Source of the DNA: Lathyrus oleraceus
Taxonomy: Eukaryota; Streptophyta; Magnoliopsida; Fabales; Fabaceae
Assembly: GCF_024323335.1 (NCBI RefSeq)
Contig: NC_066581.1
Span: 185,768,830 to 185,832,829 of the forward strand
DNA length: 64,000 nt
Direction: 5' to 3'
The translations under genes were made by a program, and so were the position numbers. The notes beneath the pieces are model-generated. The model was not told the origin of the DNA and made no database searches. It saw only the letters and a list, made by a program, of their open reading frames with translations. This document shows positions 11,474 through 22,149 of this stretch, piece by piece. The number at the start of each line of letters is the position of its first letter. The stretch's first letter is position 1.

Positions 11474-11481
11474 TATAAATA
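11474..11481 (+). promoter_or_regulatory. TATA box of element A 5' LTR
   Basis: TATAAATA, 285 bp into the LTR. The 3' LTR copy at 24159-24166 reads TATAATTA, so the two LTR promoters now differ. Transcription presumably starts about 30 bp downstream. Confidence 0.7.
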
Positions 11482-12960
11482 CCGACACTTCAGTCACGAA
11501 AAGGGAACGAAAACGGAGAGAGGAGAGCCCTAGCAAGCAAACCCTGATACTCACTAGAGACGAACCCTAAAGGAACTCGATGGCACCAAGGTCTACCTCT
11601 GCCCAATTCAATCCGATTTGCCGATTCGAAGTCGCAATTCAGTTGCTAACAGGTTTACCTTGCTATTACTGCCTTATGTTCTTAAGTTGCATGTGGCTTT
11701 ATGATTAGATTTATGAAAATAGCTTAAGTTTGGCATGTGAACTTTAGTATGTACTTGAATACCTTAAATGATTAACCATATAATTGCGGTAATGAAAGCC
11801 ATAAGGCATAAAATTGGCTGAAAATATACTGATATCAAAACCAGAATCCGCAGCCGCTCGCTAGCACATCGCTAAGCGAGCATGCAACGAGTATTCGCTA
11901 AGCCTTCGCTAGGCGAGGCAGGAGCGAACGTGACAGCAGCTGACTTTTCTGTTCTGATTTTTCACTCATGTTTTATCATAGCCATGCATCATTTACCCGA
12001 CCCTATTTACTGTTGTGATTTTTTATGGTGTAATCCTCGATTACACCCTGATTTGGTGTTCTGACATGTTTTGTTGAGTTTTGTAAAGGTTCACAGATCC
12101 CAGGAAGAGATTACTTGTTAGGTATTCCACTTTATTTATGGGATACCCTTGTGGAGATTCACCCTGAATTACTCAATTGATTTTAATGTATTAATTTTTA
12201 TGGCAAAGATCCACCCTAAATTGCTTAATTGATCTTAATGTATTAATTTTAATGTGGGAATTCCTCCTAATTACCTAATTGATTGTAAAATACGGCCTAT
12301 GAATATGTGATCTTGGACCTCTCTTTGTTGCCCTACGGTATTACGGTATAATGGTCATGTCCCGCGAATGTGGGGATATACTTAGCCAAGACCCTTCGAT
12401 TAAATCATCATAAAATAAATCATAGTCCCTCGGATGTTGCCTTCAAATATATGATTTTGTCCCTCGATGACCCTTCGGTGTAGCCTACGGTTAAATGATG
12501 ATCGTCCCTTCGAATGCTAAGGTATCCTTACCAATGTTGCCTTCAATGACCAATCGATGACCCTACGATGACCCTTACATCCAAAGGATAAAACTACTTA
12601 CTTCTCAATAGTAAGGACAGTTTTACCCTTATAAGGATAGGAAATGCCCGTAAAGACCTTGGACAGGTATAACTCTTAATTGCTTATTCATAACCTAAAA
12701 TATTTTTCACACCCCACACCTTTCAAAACATCTTTTAGAAAATCGCCACTTGGTATACATTCATACTAGAATCACTACCGCGTTATATTTTTCTAAACAA
12801 CTTTCAAAACTAAACGAGATAACCACTTTGTATACATTCATACAAGAATCATTACAAAGTTAAATTCTCTTTTCAAAACATTTTCTAAACAATTCACAAC
12901 CACTTTTTTCAGACAAACATAAGTGATCAAGCAATTAAGAGCCCATGGATAACCATGGAT

Positions 12961-12988
12961 ACAAAGGGTGCTAACACCTTCCCTTTGT
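12961..12988 (+). other. Conserved U5 hairpin (element A)
   Basis: ACAAAGGG is separated by 12 nt from its exact complement CCCTTTGT, with GGTG...CACC nested inside. The core GGTGCTAACACC recurs in every LTR family in the window, and the outer arms differ between families while staying complementary. Also at 25646-25673. Confidence 0.65.
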
Positions 12989-13145
12989 ATAATGTACCTC
13001 CCGAACCCAAAATCTGATCAAGGTCTTTCCTGTTCTTTTCCACCTTTCCGTATTGGATAAAAGAAAAGTCGGTGGCGACTCTTGCTATCCGCGACATTGC
13101 GATTAAAAGCAAAACACACTAAGTCAGTTCACCGTATGACAGAAC

Positions 13146-13163
13146 TGGCGACTCTGCTGGGGA
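13146..13163 (+). promoter_or_regulatory. Primer binding site of element A (tRNA-Arg type)
   Basis: TGGCGACTCTGCTGGGGA begins 4 nt after the 5' LTR. It is complementary to the CCA-tailed 3' end of a plant tRNA-Arg, with about one mismatch from recalled tRNA-Arg sequence. C and, on the minus strand, B and E carry the same 18-mer. Confidence 0.85.
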
Positions 13164-13853
13164 ATCTTAAAAAGAGAGGTTACCTTAAAACAAGATCACT
13201 TATTTAAATTGTCTGATTTACTTTTAAGGGATTGCTTGGGTATGTTATGCTTGAGTGAAAGATCCTACACCCGGATCTAGTGTACCTTAGGTAAGTAGCA
13301 ATAGATCATCGCGACTATCCGGCGTATACTGGAATGGTTAAAGTGATGGCTACGGTTAATGTGACACTTTGGATGTCCTGATGTTCCTCATGTTTACTTG
13401 AGGAAAAATTTGGCATTCGCGTGGTGTCATCAAAGCATTAACCAGACCTTTAGAACCCTAATTGACTCATCCTAGCCATTAGAAAGTAGTGAGATAACTG
13501 ACTTCGGTTCCGACTGGGGTTGGTTGATACTCGATACTACACTCTTTGAGATTGGACTTTAGGGAAGCTTTGGTCAACCACTTGGTGTTGCACTGAAGTG
13601 GACTTAAAGAAAGGTCGATGATTTGAGATCCTTCTAGAACCCGGTTACTATTCTAGGACAGGTTGAACCAACCAAACTTCAATGGGGAGGGTACTTACCT
13701 ATGGAACTCATGCAAGCCTCAAAACTTAGGAAGGATTGTTGTGTGACTTGCTTGTGCGTGTTATTTACTTAACATCATAACATCATAACATCATAACATC
13801 ATAACATCATTTCAAGGACTTAGGGATTTAACTTTGCTCTGTTTTGTAAGGCT
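13164..13853 (+). other. Element A leader (5' UTR)
   Basis: About 690 bp from primer site to ORF1, with no protein-like frame. It resembles C's leader (39351-40053) in many blocks and ends with a short AACATCAT array. Packaging signals would be expected here, but none can be pinpointed by eye. Confidence 0.7.
13771..13810. repeat. 8-bp microsatellite AACATCAT, 5 copies
   Basis: Five uninterrupted AACATCAT units about 45 bp before ORF1. C has only a degenerate form (around 39960-39985), so expansion in A is recent. Confidence 0.95.
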
Positions 13854-15182
13854 ATGGCTCCCAGGAAGACTATCCGGATTAATCTTGTAGCAATCTCTCC
13901 TCAACTCAAGGATTTAGTGTCAGAACTTCCTGATCGGGCTCAGTTTATCAAGAGACATGGTTCCCTCCTCAATTTGGTTACTACTGGGTTCAAGGAAGAT
14001 ATGATGAGAGTTCTATTCCAGTTCTTCGATCCTAAACATCATTGCTTCACTTTCCCAGATTATCAGTTGGTACCCACATTAGAAGAGTTCTCCAGGCTGC
14101 TTGGGATACCTATCCTTGATCAAATACCTTTCAGTGGTTTGGAAAAGATTCCGAAGCCTGAAGAAGTGGCCGCGGCTTTACACATGACAAAGTCCGATAT
14201 TGAAACCAATTCCGTAACAAGAAGTGGAGTTAAGGGTTTACTTGCCAAGTTTCTGATAAATAAGGCCCGAGAATTCTTAAAGGATATGAATGTCCATGCT
14301 TTCGAAGATGTTCTAGCATTGCTAATCTATGGTTTGGTGCTATTTCCTAACCCAGACCAATTCGTAGATATGAAAGCTATTAAGATATTTCTCACTCATA
14401 ACCCTGTGCCTACCTTGCTCGGAGACATTCTGCATTCCCTTCACACTCGTACTATGAAAAGGCAAGGGACTCTCATGTGCTGTATACCTCTATTGTCTAG
14501 GTGGTTTATTTCGCACCTTCCTCAATCAGCCTTGAAGAATGAGCAAAATCTGAAATGGTCTCAAAGGATAATGTCGCTCTCCCATTCAGACATCCGTTGG
14601 TGTCCTCATCTCAAAGAAAATGTTATCATCATTGACCGTTGTGGAGAATTCCCTAACGTACCACTCCTGGGGATAAGAGGAGGTATTACTTATAACCCAG
14701 CTTTAGCCCTACGCCAGTTTGGTTATGCTCGAAGAGACGGTCCACATGAAATAATTATCCAAGGCACGGTGTTTGACTATGACAACGATTCCCAAGGTCT
14801 CCGTCAAAGATTTGTACGAGCTTGGGGCATGGTGAAAAGAAGCACTTTAGGACAGAAAAACTTTGTTCCTATGGAACCTTATCTCAGATGGGTACGCGCC
14901 AGAGCTCGTGAGCTTGTCATGCCATATCTTGCAGTCGGACCGCTGATTGTTGAACCAGAAGTTGAGGGAGGTACTCCTTAAATCATTCCTTATCCAGATA
15001 TGCCTACCGATGTTGAAGAATTGAAGAGATCCTGGATCCAGTTGAGAGAGGAAAGGGATACTTTTGAAGCCCAGTTCTGTGCCGAGAGGAAGAAAGTGTT
15101 AGAACTTACCAGCCAGCTTAATGAGGAACGAAGACTCAATGCATATCTTCGCCCAAAAAGAAGCCGTCCCTGGGAGACTTGA
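13854..15182 (+). pseudogene. Element A ORF1 protein, one premature stop
   Basis: The extra ORF upstream of gag that marks Ogre-type elements. From the ATG at 13854 (MAPRKTIRIN) it is open to TAA 14979-14981 (375 residues), then continues in the same frame to TGA at 15180-15182. C reads straight through the equivalent site with TAC, so the stop is a point mutation. The N-terminal core has phrases such as CFTFPDYQLVPTLEEF and LLGIPILDQ that recall the plant mobile domain / DUF7745 family; that assignment is from memory. The last 60 residues look like a charged coiled coil ending RPWET, conserved in C, and the stop cuts exactly this tail off. Function unknown; a nucleic-acid or Gag-accessory role is speculation. 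Confidence 0.88.
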
Positions 15183-15393
15183 GCTTTCATTGTATTTTCA
15201 TTATGTTCTTTTTGTAATGAACATTGATTAAAGAAATTATTAATAAAAGTTCCCCTCTTTTGGGTGGTTTATGCAAAGTTAAATTCCCAAAAGTCCTTGA
15301 AAACATTTCATACATTGCATAGCATGACATGACATTGCATAACAGGTATTCTAAAAGATCAATATTCTCACGGTCTTCCTTCCAAACAGAAAA
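15183..15393 (+). other. ORF1-gag spacer with conserved AATAAA
   Basis: 211 bp without a coding frame. It includes TTAATAAAAG near 15240, conserved in C near 41455, which resembles a plant polyadenylation signal, and CATAACAGGTATTC just before gag. How gag is translated downstream of ORF1 (re-initiation, splicing or a separate start) is not visible. Confidence 0.5.
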
Positions 15394-18300
15394 ATGGCTC
15401 TCGAACAAACTGTCAAAGATCTCCAGGCTCAGAATGCTCAATTCCAGGAGATGATGCTGAGCTTATCCAAAGGGCAGGAGGAACTGAAGGCTCTCTTGCT
15501 CGAAAAGAAGAAAGACAAGAAAGCTGTGAGTTACATCAACACGGGAAGAAGGCTTAAAAGACAGGCCGCGGGAGTTAAGTTTGGAAGTCCGAATGGTCCA
15601 GAAGAGGAGACGGAGAATGATTCAGAGGAGGAGAATGTTGATTTCTCCAACCCTGCGGATGACGATGAAGATTATGAAAATGAGCAGTACTCTCCAAGAG
15701 ATGATAAGTACAAGTTGCTGGAAGAACGTATGCTAGCTATGGAAGGTCAGAAGGCGCCTGGTCTGGATTTCGAAAGTTTGGGTTTGGTCTCCGATGTGAC
15801 CATTCCTCGCAAATTCAAGATCCCCACTTTCACTAAGTACGATGGTGCGTCTTGTCCTCAGATGCACCTGAGAGCTTATATGAGAAAGATTCAGCCGCAT
15901 ACCACTGATAGGAAGCTATGGATCCATTTCTTCCAAGAGAGTCTGTCTGGCACACAGTTGGAATGGTATTATCAGCTCGAGAGCTCTGACATCCGCACCT
16001 GGACTGATTTAGCAACAGCTTTCTATAAACAGTACCAGTATAACTCTGAACTAGCGCCTACTCGGCTACAGTTGCAGAATATGACTATGGGATCCAAAGA
16101 AAGCTTCAAAGAATATGCTCAGAAATGGAGAGATTTGGCTGGCAGAGTCAAACCCCCTATGACTGACCGAGAATTAGTGGACATGTTCATGGGCACACTG
16201 ACTGGCCCATTCTACAGCCATCTACTGGGAGATTCTTCATCAGGTTTCACTGAACTTATATTGACAGGTGAGCGTGTTGAAAGCGGCATCCGAAGTGGAA
16301 AGATACAGGCGGCTACCCCTGCAAGCACCAAAAGGTCCTATCAGGGGAGGAATGAATCAAATGCTGTGTACGGTCAAAAGGGTCGTAACAAGAAAAATCG
16401 TGACCATACCATTGGAGCGGTTACGATTGCAGCACCGCCATCTCAAAACTTCCAGCCCAAACAAGACAAGCCAAGAAGGCAGTTTACCAGGATCAATATG
16501 ACCTTGGCACAAGCACTGCAGGGAATGCTAAAGGCAAAACTGATCACCCTCAGAGATCCTCCTACGAAACCCAACACTGCTTCTTCTCGTTATAATCCCA
16601 ATGCCAGGTGTGCATATCACTCCGATAGCCCCGGACATGATACAAACGATTGCTGGTCATTGAGGAATAAGGTTCAGGATATGATCGAAGCTGGAGAAAT
16701 TGAATTTGAGCCTCCGGAGACTCTTAACGTCATCACTGCACCTATGCCTAATCATGACAAGGCTGTTAATGCTATGGATGACAATTCTCACATTTCTAAT
16801 GTAGCTGATTTAACATCTCCTCTCCAGATCATCAAGAAGAATTTATTGCAAGCTGGTTTATTTCCAGGTTGTGCTGAAAATTGCGATCTCTGTATACTCC
16901 AACCTAATGATTGCTTGAAGTTGAGAAATGGTATTCAACGGCTGATGGATGATCGCACAATTCTCTTCGAAAAGGTTCCTAAGGTGGAAAACCCTACTGA
17001 AGAAATATCTGTGATTGCTAGGTCCAAAGTTCCAGTGAAGATTACCGCTACTAGAGCGCCTGTGAAGATTACTGCTGAGCCCAAGGTGGCTCCCCTAATC
17101 ATTACTGCACCTGGCCCAGTACCGTATTCCTCCAGCAAAGCCATTCCGTGGAATTATGGAGGTGATGTTTACATCCATGGTGTAAAGCAAGTTGGTAATT
17201 CTGCTAATCCTAATGACATTGTTGGGACTAGTAAAGTTACTCGAAGTGGAAGGATCTTCTCTCCAGAAATCTCACCTCCCGTCCCTGAAACTCGAGGCGA
17301 GGAACCAGTCAACCCTCCTCAGTCAAAGACACCGGTCGAAGTTACTGCTGAAAATGTTGCCAAGCAGGAAATGGAGGAAATGCTGAAAATCATCCGTAAG
17401 AGTGATTTTGATGTGGTAGAACAGTTGGGGCATACCCCGTCTAAAATTTCGATGTTATCCTTGCTGTTATCTTCTGAATCTCATGCCAATGCATTGACCA
17501 AATTCTTGAAGACCGCTCATGTACCTCAGGAGACATCTGTCGATCAGTTCGAAAACTATGTTGCTAACCTGACTGTTGACAATGGCCTAGGCTTTTCCGA
17601 TGCTGATCTGACACTAGCAGGAAAGAATCATAACAAAGCTCTGCACATCTCCATTGAGTGTAAGGGGATCACCTTGACTCATGTGTTGATCGATAATGGC
17701 TCTTCTTTGAATGTGCTACCGAAAGCTGTACTCGATAAGCTTGACTATCAGAGCATCAAATTGAAACCTAGTGATACTGTGGTGCGTGCGTACGACGGTG
17801 CAAAAAGCGTCGTTCACGGTGAAGTGGTTCTCCCTATCAAGATAGGACCTCAAATCTTCAACACTACCTTTCACGTGATGAACATCCGTCCTGCCTATTC
17901 CTGCTTGCTGGGACGCCCTTGGATTCATGGGGCAAGTGTTGTAGCTTCGTCTCTCCATCAAAAGCTGAGATATCCAATAGAGGGTAAGATTGTCACCGTG
18001 TGTGGAGAAGAAGAGTACATTGTCAGTAGTGTGCAGGCCTTCAGATACGTTGAGATGGATGGCGAATTCTTGGAGACTCCTTCTCAGTCATTTGAAGTAG
18101 TTCCTCCGACCAGTCCTGTCCTTAAGCCGACGTCCTGTGTGCCCAAGGTTATCCGTGCTCCTCCTGCCATGATTTCTCTGAAGGACGCTCAAGCCGTGGT
18201 TGAAAATGGTGGTCGTACTGGTTGGGGTCAGCTGATCAACGTACCATACAAGTCTGACAAGTCTGGTCTGGGATTTAACTCTGAAAGGATGGTCAAAGGT

Positions 18301-18429
18301 CAAATTAATGCTGTAGAAGATGCTGATAGCGATTGCGATCTGGATAGCTGGATTTTCCCAACAATTGGTGACGGACTCAATAATTGGAAGGCTGAAGACA
18401 CTATCCCTATTTCCTTTAGTCAGGAGTAA
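15394..18429 (+). CDS. Element A Gag-protease polyprotein, 1011 residues, open
   Basis: Structural Gag plus aspartic protease in one uninterrupted frame. Residues 1-45 look like a coiled coil, 66-110 are strongly acidic, and about 140-300 match a retrotransposon Gag domain (FKIPTFTKYDG, ESLSGTQLEWYY, FKEYAQKWRDLA). A knuckle of the form C-x2-H-x5-H-x4-C lies at 406-420 (CAYHSDSPGHDTNDC). After a proline/threonine-rich linker comes the retropepsin domain with catalytic DNGSS at residues 767-771, then SCLLGRPWIHGA. The ATG begins MALEQTVKD, which C keeps. The TAA at 18427-18429 overlaps the predicted 5' splice site, so read-through into RT would be by splicing rather than frameshift or suppression. 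Expected product: particle protein and protease. Confidence 0.93.
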   Translation: MALEQTVKDLQAQNAQFQEMMLSLSKGQEELKALLLEKKKDKKAVSYINTGRRLKRQAAGVKFGSPNGPEEETENDSEEENVDFSNPADDDEDYENEQYSPRDDKYKLLEERMLAMEGQKAPGLDFESLGLVSDVTIPRKFKIPTFTKYDGASCPQMHLRAYMRKIQPHTTDRKLWIHFFQESLSGTQLEWYYQLESSDIRTWTDLATAFYKQYQYNSELAPTRLQLQNMTMGSKESFKEYAQKWRDLAGRVKPPMTDRELVDMFMGTLTGPFYSHLLGDSSSGFTELILTGERVESGIRSGKIQAATPASTKRSYQGRNESNAVYGQKGRNKKNRDHTIGAVTIAAPPSQNFQPKQDKPRRQFTRINMTLAQALQGMLKAKLITLRDPPTKPNTASSRYNPNARCAYHSDSPGHDTNDCWSLRNKVQDMIEAGEIEFEPPETLNVITAPMPNHDKAVNAMDDNSHISNVADLTSPLQIIKKNLLQAGLFPGCAENCDLCILQPNDCLKLRNGIQRLMDDRTILFEKVPKVENPTEEISVIARSKVPVKITATRAPVKITAEPKVAPLIITAPGPVPYSSSKAIPWNYGGDVYIHGVKQVGNSANPNDIVGTSKVTRSGRIFSPEISPPVPETRGEEPVNPPQSKTPVEVTAENVAKQEMEEMLKIIRKSDFDVVEQLGHTPSKISMLSLLLSSESHANALTKFLKTAHVPQETSVDQFENYVANLTVDNGLGFSDADLTLAGKNHNKALHISIECKGITLTHVLIDNGSSLNVLPKAVLDKLDYQSIKLKPSDTVVRAYDGAKSVVHGEVVLPIKIGPQIFNTTFHVMNIRPAYSCLLGRPWIHGASVVASSLHQKLRYPIEGKIVTVCGEEEYIVSSVQAFRYVEMDGEFLETPSQSFEVVPPTSPVLKPTSCVPKVIRAPPAMISLKDAQAVVENGGRTGWGQLINVPYKSDKSGLGFNSERMVKGQINAVEDADSDCDLDSWIFPTIGDGLNNWKAEDTIPISFSQE

Positions 18430-18667
18430 TTGCTATTGTCTGTTTTAGTGTTGCAATTTTTAAATTTTATAGTTGAACTTCTTAAAGCATTGTGTCTATA
18501 CCCGGGGCACAATAGCTAATTTGTTAAGGGTTTTGTCATTTTCATAAGCATATTCATATTCAATAAATCAATGGACTTTTTGCATTCAAATATTGCGCTC
18601 TTTATCTTTCCTGTCATCTTCCAAAAAAGCTATGTTTTCTTACACACACTCACGTAACAAATTGCAG
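18426..18667 (+). other. Predicted intron joining gag-pro to pol (242 bp)
   Basis: Donor GTAATT at 18426 overlaps the stop codon; acceptor ..AAATTGCAG ends at 18667. The interrupted codon keeps its identity after splicing (GA plus A), and the downstream frame continues 66 codons to the first Met of pol at 18867. The body is AT-rich and contains AATAAA at 18562-18567, so premature polyadenylation could compete with splicing. C and B have the same arrangement. Confidence 0.85.
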
Positions 18668-21600
18668 ATCTATACCCACTCTGGATCATGTTGATAATAG
18701 TTCTACTACTGTTCATTTTGACTTTGAAAATCCGATCTACCAAGCCGAGGATGGAGGTGAGGAAGATTGTGAAGTACCTGGAGAACTTGCCAGACTGGTA
18801 CTGCAAGAAGAGAAGACCATACAGCCGCATGAAGAGTCAATCGAAATTGTAAACCTGGGTACTGAAGTGGACAAGAAAGAAGTCAAAATAGGAGCAGGCT
18901 TGGAAAACAGTATCAAAGAAAGATTGATTCAGATGTTACATGACTATATAGAGATTTTTGCTTGGTCTTATGAAGACATGCCAGGATTGGACACTGATAT
19001 AGTAATGCATCGTTTGCCAACGAAGGAAGAGTGTCGTCCTGTTAAGCAAAAGGTTCGTCGCATGCGCCCTGAAATGTCTGAGAAAATCAAAGCCGAGGTT
19101 ATGAAACAATTCAATGCCGGTTTTCTAGCTGTTACATCTTATCCTCAATGGGTTGCTAATGTGGTACCAGTGCCGAAGAAGGATGGTAAGGTACGGATGT
19201 GCGTAGATTACAGAGATTTGAATAAAGCGAGTCCCAAAGATGACTTTCCACTCCCGCACATCGATGTTCTGGTAGATAACACCGCTCAACACAAAGTATT
19301 CTCCTTCATGGATGGATTCTCGGGTTATAATCAGATTAAGATGGCACCTGAGGACATGGAGAAAACTACGTTTGTGACGCAATGGGGCACTTTCTGTTAC
19401 AAAGTAATGCCATTCGGTTTAAAGAACGCTGGGGCAACGTACCAGCGTGCTATGGTGGTTTTGTTCCATGATATGATTCATCATGAAATAGAAGTATATG
19501 TGGATGACATGATAGCCAGATCTCATACTGAAAAAGAACACCTCGATCATTTGTACAAATTGTTTGAGAGGTTGAAGAAATATAAGCTGAGATTGAACCC
19601 GAACAAATGCACCTTTGGAGTAAGATCCGGTAAACTCTTGGGATTTATTGTCAGTGGTAAAGGAATTGAGGTTGACCCGGCTAAGGTGAGAGCTATCCAA
19701 GAAATGCCAGTGCCCCGTACAGATAAAGAAGTCAGAGGTTTCTTGGGACGATTGAATTACATTGCCCGATTTATTTCCCATTTGACTGCTACCTGCAAAC
19801 CCATCTTCAAACTACTGAGGAAGAATCAAGAGATGATATGGAATGACGAATGTCAAGAAGCTTTTGACAAAATCAAGAAGTATCTCCAGGAACCTCCGAT
19901 CCTGATACCACCAGTTGAAGGAAGACCTCTAATCATGTATTTGACCGTGTTAGAAAATTCAATGGGGTGTGTGTTGGGGCAACATGACGAGTCTGGTCGA
20001 AAAGAGCATGCCATATACTACCTGAGCAAAAAGTTTACCGACTGTGAAACAAGGTACTCGCTGCTCGAGAGAACTTGCTGTGCTTTGGCCTGGGCTGCTC
20101 GCCGACTAAGACAGTATATGTTGAACCATAGCACTTTGTTGATTTCTAACATGGATCCCGTCAAATACATATTTGAGAAACCTGCCCTCTCCGGAAGAAT
20201 AGCGAGATGGCAGATGATTTTAACAGAGTATGATATCCAGTATACTACCCAGAAAGCAATCAAAGGAAGCGTGTTGGCCGATCATTTGGCTCATCAGGCG
20301 GTGGATGATTACCAATCTATGAATTTTGAGTTCCCAGATGAGGATGTCATGCTTGTTACTGATTATGAAGAACCTGGACCGGATGAAGGACCCGAACTAG
20401 GATCCCGATGGACTATGGTTTTCGATGGATCTTCTAATGCGTTGGGCAATGGTGTTGGTGTTGTAATTGTTTCCCCCAAGGGTTGCCACACGCCTTTCAC
20501 TGCTAGACTATGTTTCGATTGTACCAATAATATGGTCGAGTACGAAGCATGTATTTTGGGACTCAGAGCTGCTATAGACCTGAGAATCAAGTTTTTAAGC
20601 GTATACGGAGACTCAGCCTTAGTAATCAGTCAGATCAAAGGAGAATGGGACACTAAACATCCGAATCTCATCCCTTATCGAGAGCGGGTGTTGACATTAA
20701 TCCCATACTTTGAAGAGATTACATTCGAACATATTCCACGAGAGGAGAATCAGTTGGCAGACGCCTTGGCCACCATGTCATCGATGTTCAGAGTCAGATG
20801 GGACAATGAAGCTCCCAGGATCACCATTGAAAGACTAGATGAACCAGCATATTATTATGAACTTAACGCTGATGAAGTAGAAGAGAAACCGTGGTTCCAC
20901 GAAGTAAAAAGGTATTTAGAAGCTCGGGAATACCCTGAAGGGGCGTCCATCAATGACAGAAAATTCCTGAGGAGGTTCTCCGCTAAATTCTTTTTGAGTA
21001 ATGGAGTATTATACAAACGTAATCATGACTCGACTTTGCTTCGCTGTGTAGATAAAAAGGAAGCAGAAAAGATTATGAAAGACATGCATGACGGTGTTTT
21101 CGGGACTCATTCTAGTGGACATACAATGGCCAAGAAGATTCTGAGATCAGGGTATTATTGGTCTACCATGGAAGCTGATTGCCACCATCACTCCAGAACC
21201 TGTCACAAGTGCCAGATCTATGTGGATAAAGTACATGTGCCTCCTGCTCCTTTAAACGTGTTGACAGCCCCTTGGCCCTTTGCAATGTGGGGCATTGATA
21301 TGATCGGAGAGATCAAACCTACGGCTTCTAATGGACATCGCTTCATCCTTGTTGCTATTGATTACTTTACAAAATGGGTAGAGGCAGCCTCATTTGCTTC
21401 TGTTACCAGGAATGTGGTGGCACGATTCGTCAAGAATAATCTCATCTGTCGATACGGCATCCCTGAAAGAGTTATCACTGATAATGGCACTAATTTGAAC
21501 AACAAGATGATTGCTGAACTCTGCACTCAGTTCAAAATAAAACACCATAACTCTTCTCCGTACCGGCCAAAGATGAACGGCGCCGTGGAGGCTGCTAATA

Positions 21601-22139
21601 AGAATATCAAGAAGATCATACAAAAGATGACAGTAACGTACAAAGATTGGCATGAGATGTTACCGTTTGCTCTTCATGGTTATCGCACTTCAGTACGCAC
21701 TTCGACAGGGGCAACTCCTTTCTCTTTAGTCTACGGAATGGAAGCCGTCTTACCGGTGGAAGTTCAGATTCCCTCTCTAAGAATCATGAAAGAGACAAGC
21801 TTAGATGAGGATGAATGGATTCAGACTCGACTCGATCAGATAAATTTGATCGATGAAAAAAGACTCGCGGCTGTTTGTCATGGGCAGATATATCAGAAGC
21901 GCATGACCCAGGCATTCAACAAAAAGGTCAAGAGACGAGTGTACCAAATCGGCGACTTAGTTATCAAGCGTATCATTCTCCCACAAGGTGATCCCAGGGG
22001 CAAATAGACTCGCACATACGAAGGGCCATTTGTAGTTAAGAAGGTATTCTCTGGTGGAGCCATGATACTTGCTACGATGGATGATGAAGATTTCCCGCAT
22101 CCGGTGAACGCGGACATAGTTAAAAAATACTACGCATAA
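18668..22139 (+). pseudogene. Element A pol: RT, RNase H, second RNase H, integrase; one late nonsense mutation
   Basis: Exon 2 of the polyprotein. Residue numbers count from the Met at 18867, although translation should enter from gag-pro by splicing. RT: PVPKKDGKVRMC, DYRDLNKA, FSFMDGFSGYNQI, and catalytic YVDD at 211-214. Then comes the RT-linked RNase H (about 350-490), a second RNase H with FDGSS (about 515), EYEA and GDSALV as expected of the Tat clade, and integrase with an N-terminal zinc region (HTMAKK, CHKCQ). The integrase triad is D811, D872 and E908 (35 residues between the last two). The frame is clean to TAG 22005-22007, where C has TGG. The remaining 44 codons, including a GPF-type C-terminal module, run to TAA at 22137-22139. 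Loss of that tail probably impairs integration but not reverse transcription. Confidence 0.92.
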
Positions 22140-22149
22140 AAGACCCGCT

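Larger units (their letters stand above)
11189..13141 (+). repeat. Element A 5' LTR, 1953 bp
   Basis: Starts TGTCATACCCC and ends GTATGACA, 4 bp before the primer site. It contains a TATAAATA box (11474-11481), two clusters of TCGCNTAGCGA-type short palindromes (11329-11424 and 11855-11917), an AT-rich U5, a conserved hairpin (12961-12988) and a primer-site-like 10-mer (13073-13082). Open frames inside it are not conserved proteins. Confidence 0.96.

Noticed and set aside
13146..13163. tRNA gene suggested by the tRNA-Arg match
   Set aside because: Only the 18-nt 3' end complement is present, in the standard position of a retroelement primer site; no cloverleaf.
13854..15182. ORF1 as a host gene (plant mobile domain protein)
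   Set aside because: Homologues sit at the same place in A, B and C between primer site and gag, so it belongs to the element.
18867..22007. Endogenous pararetrovirus or retrovirus with an envelope gene
   Set aside because: Domain order RT, RNase H, integrase with LTRs and no movement protein or membrane-protein ORF after integrase is that of a gypsy retrotransposon.
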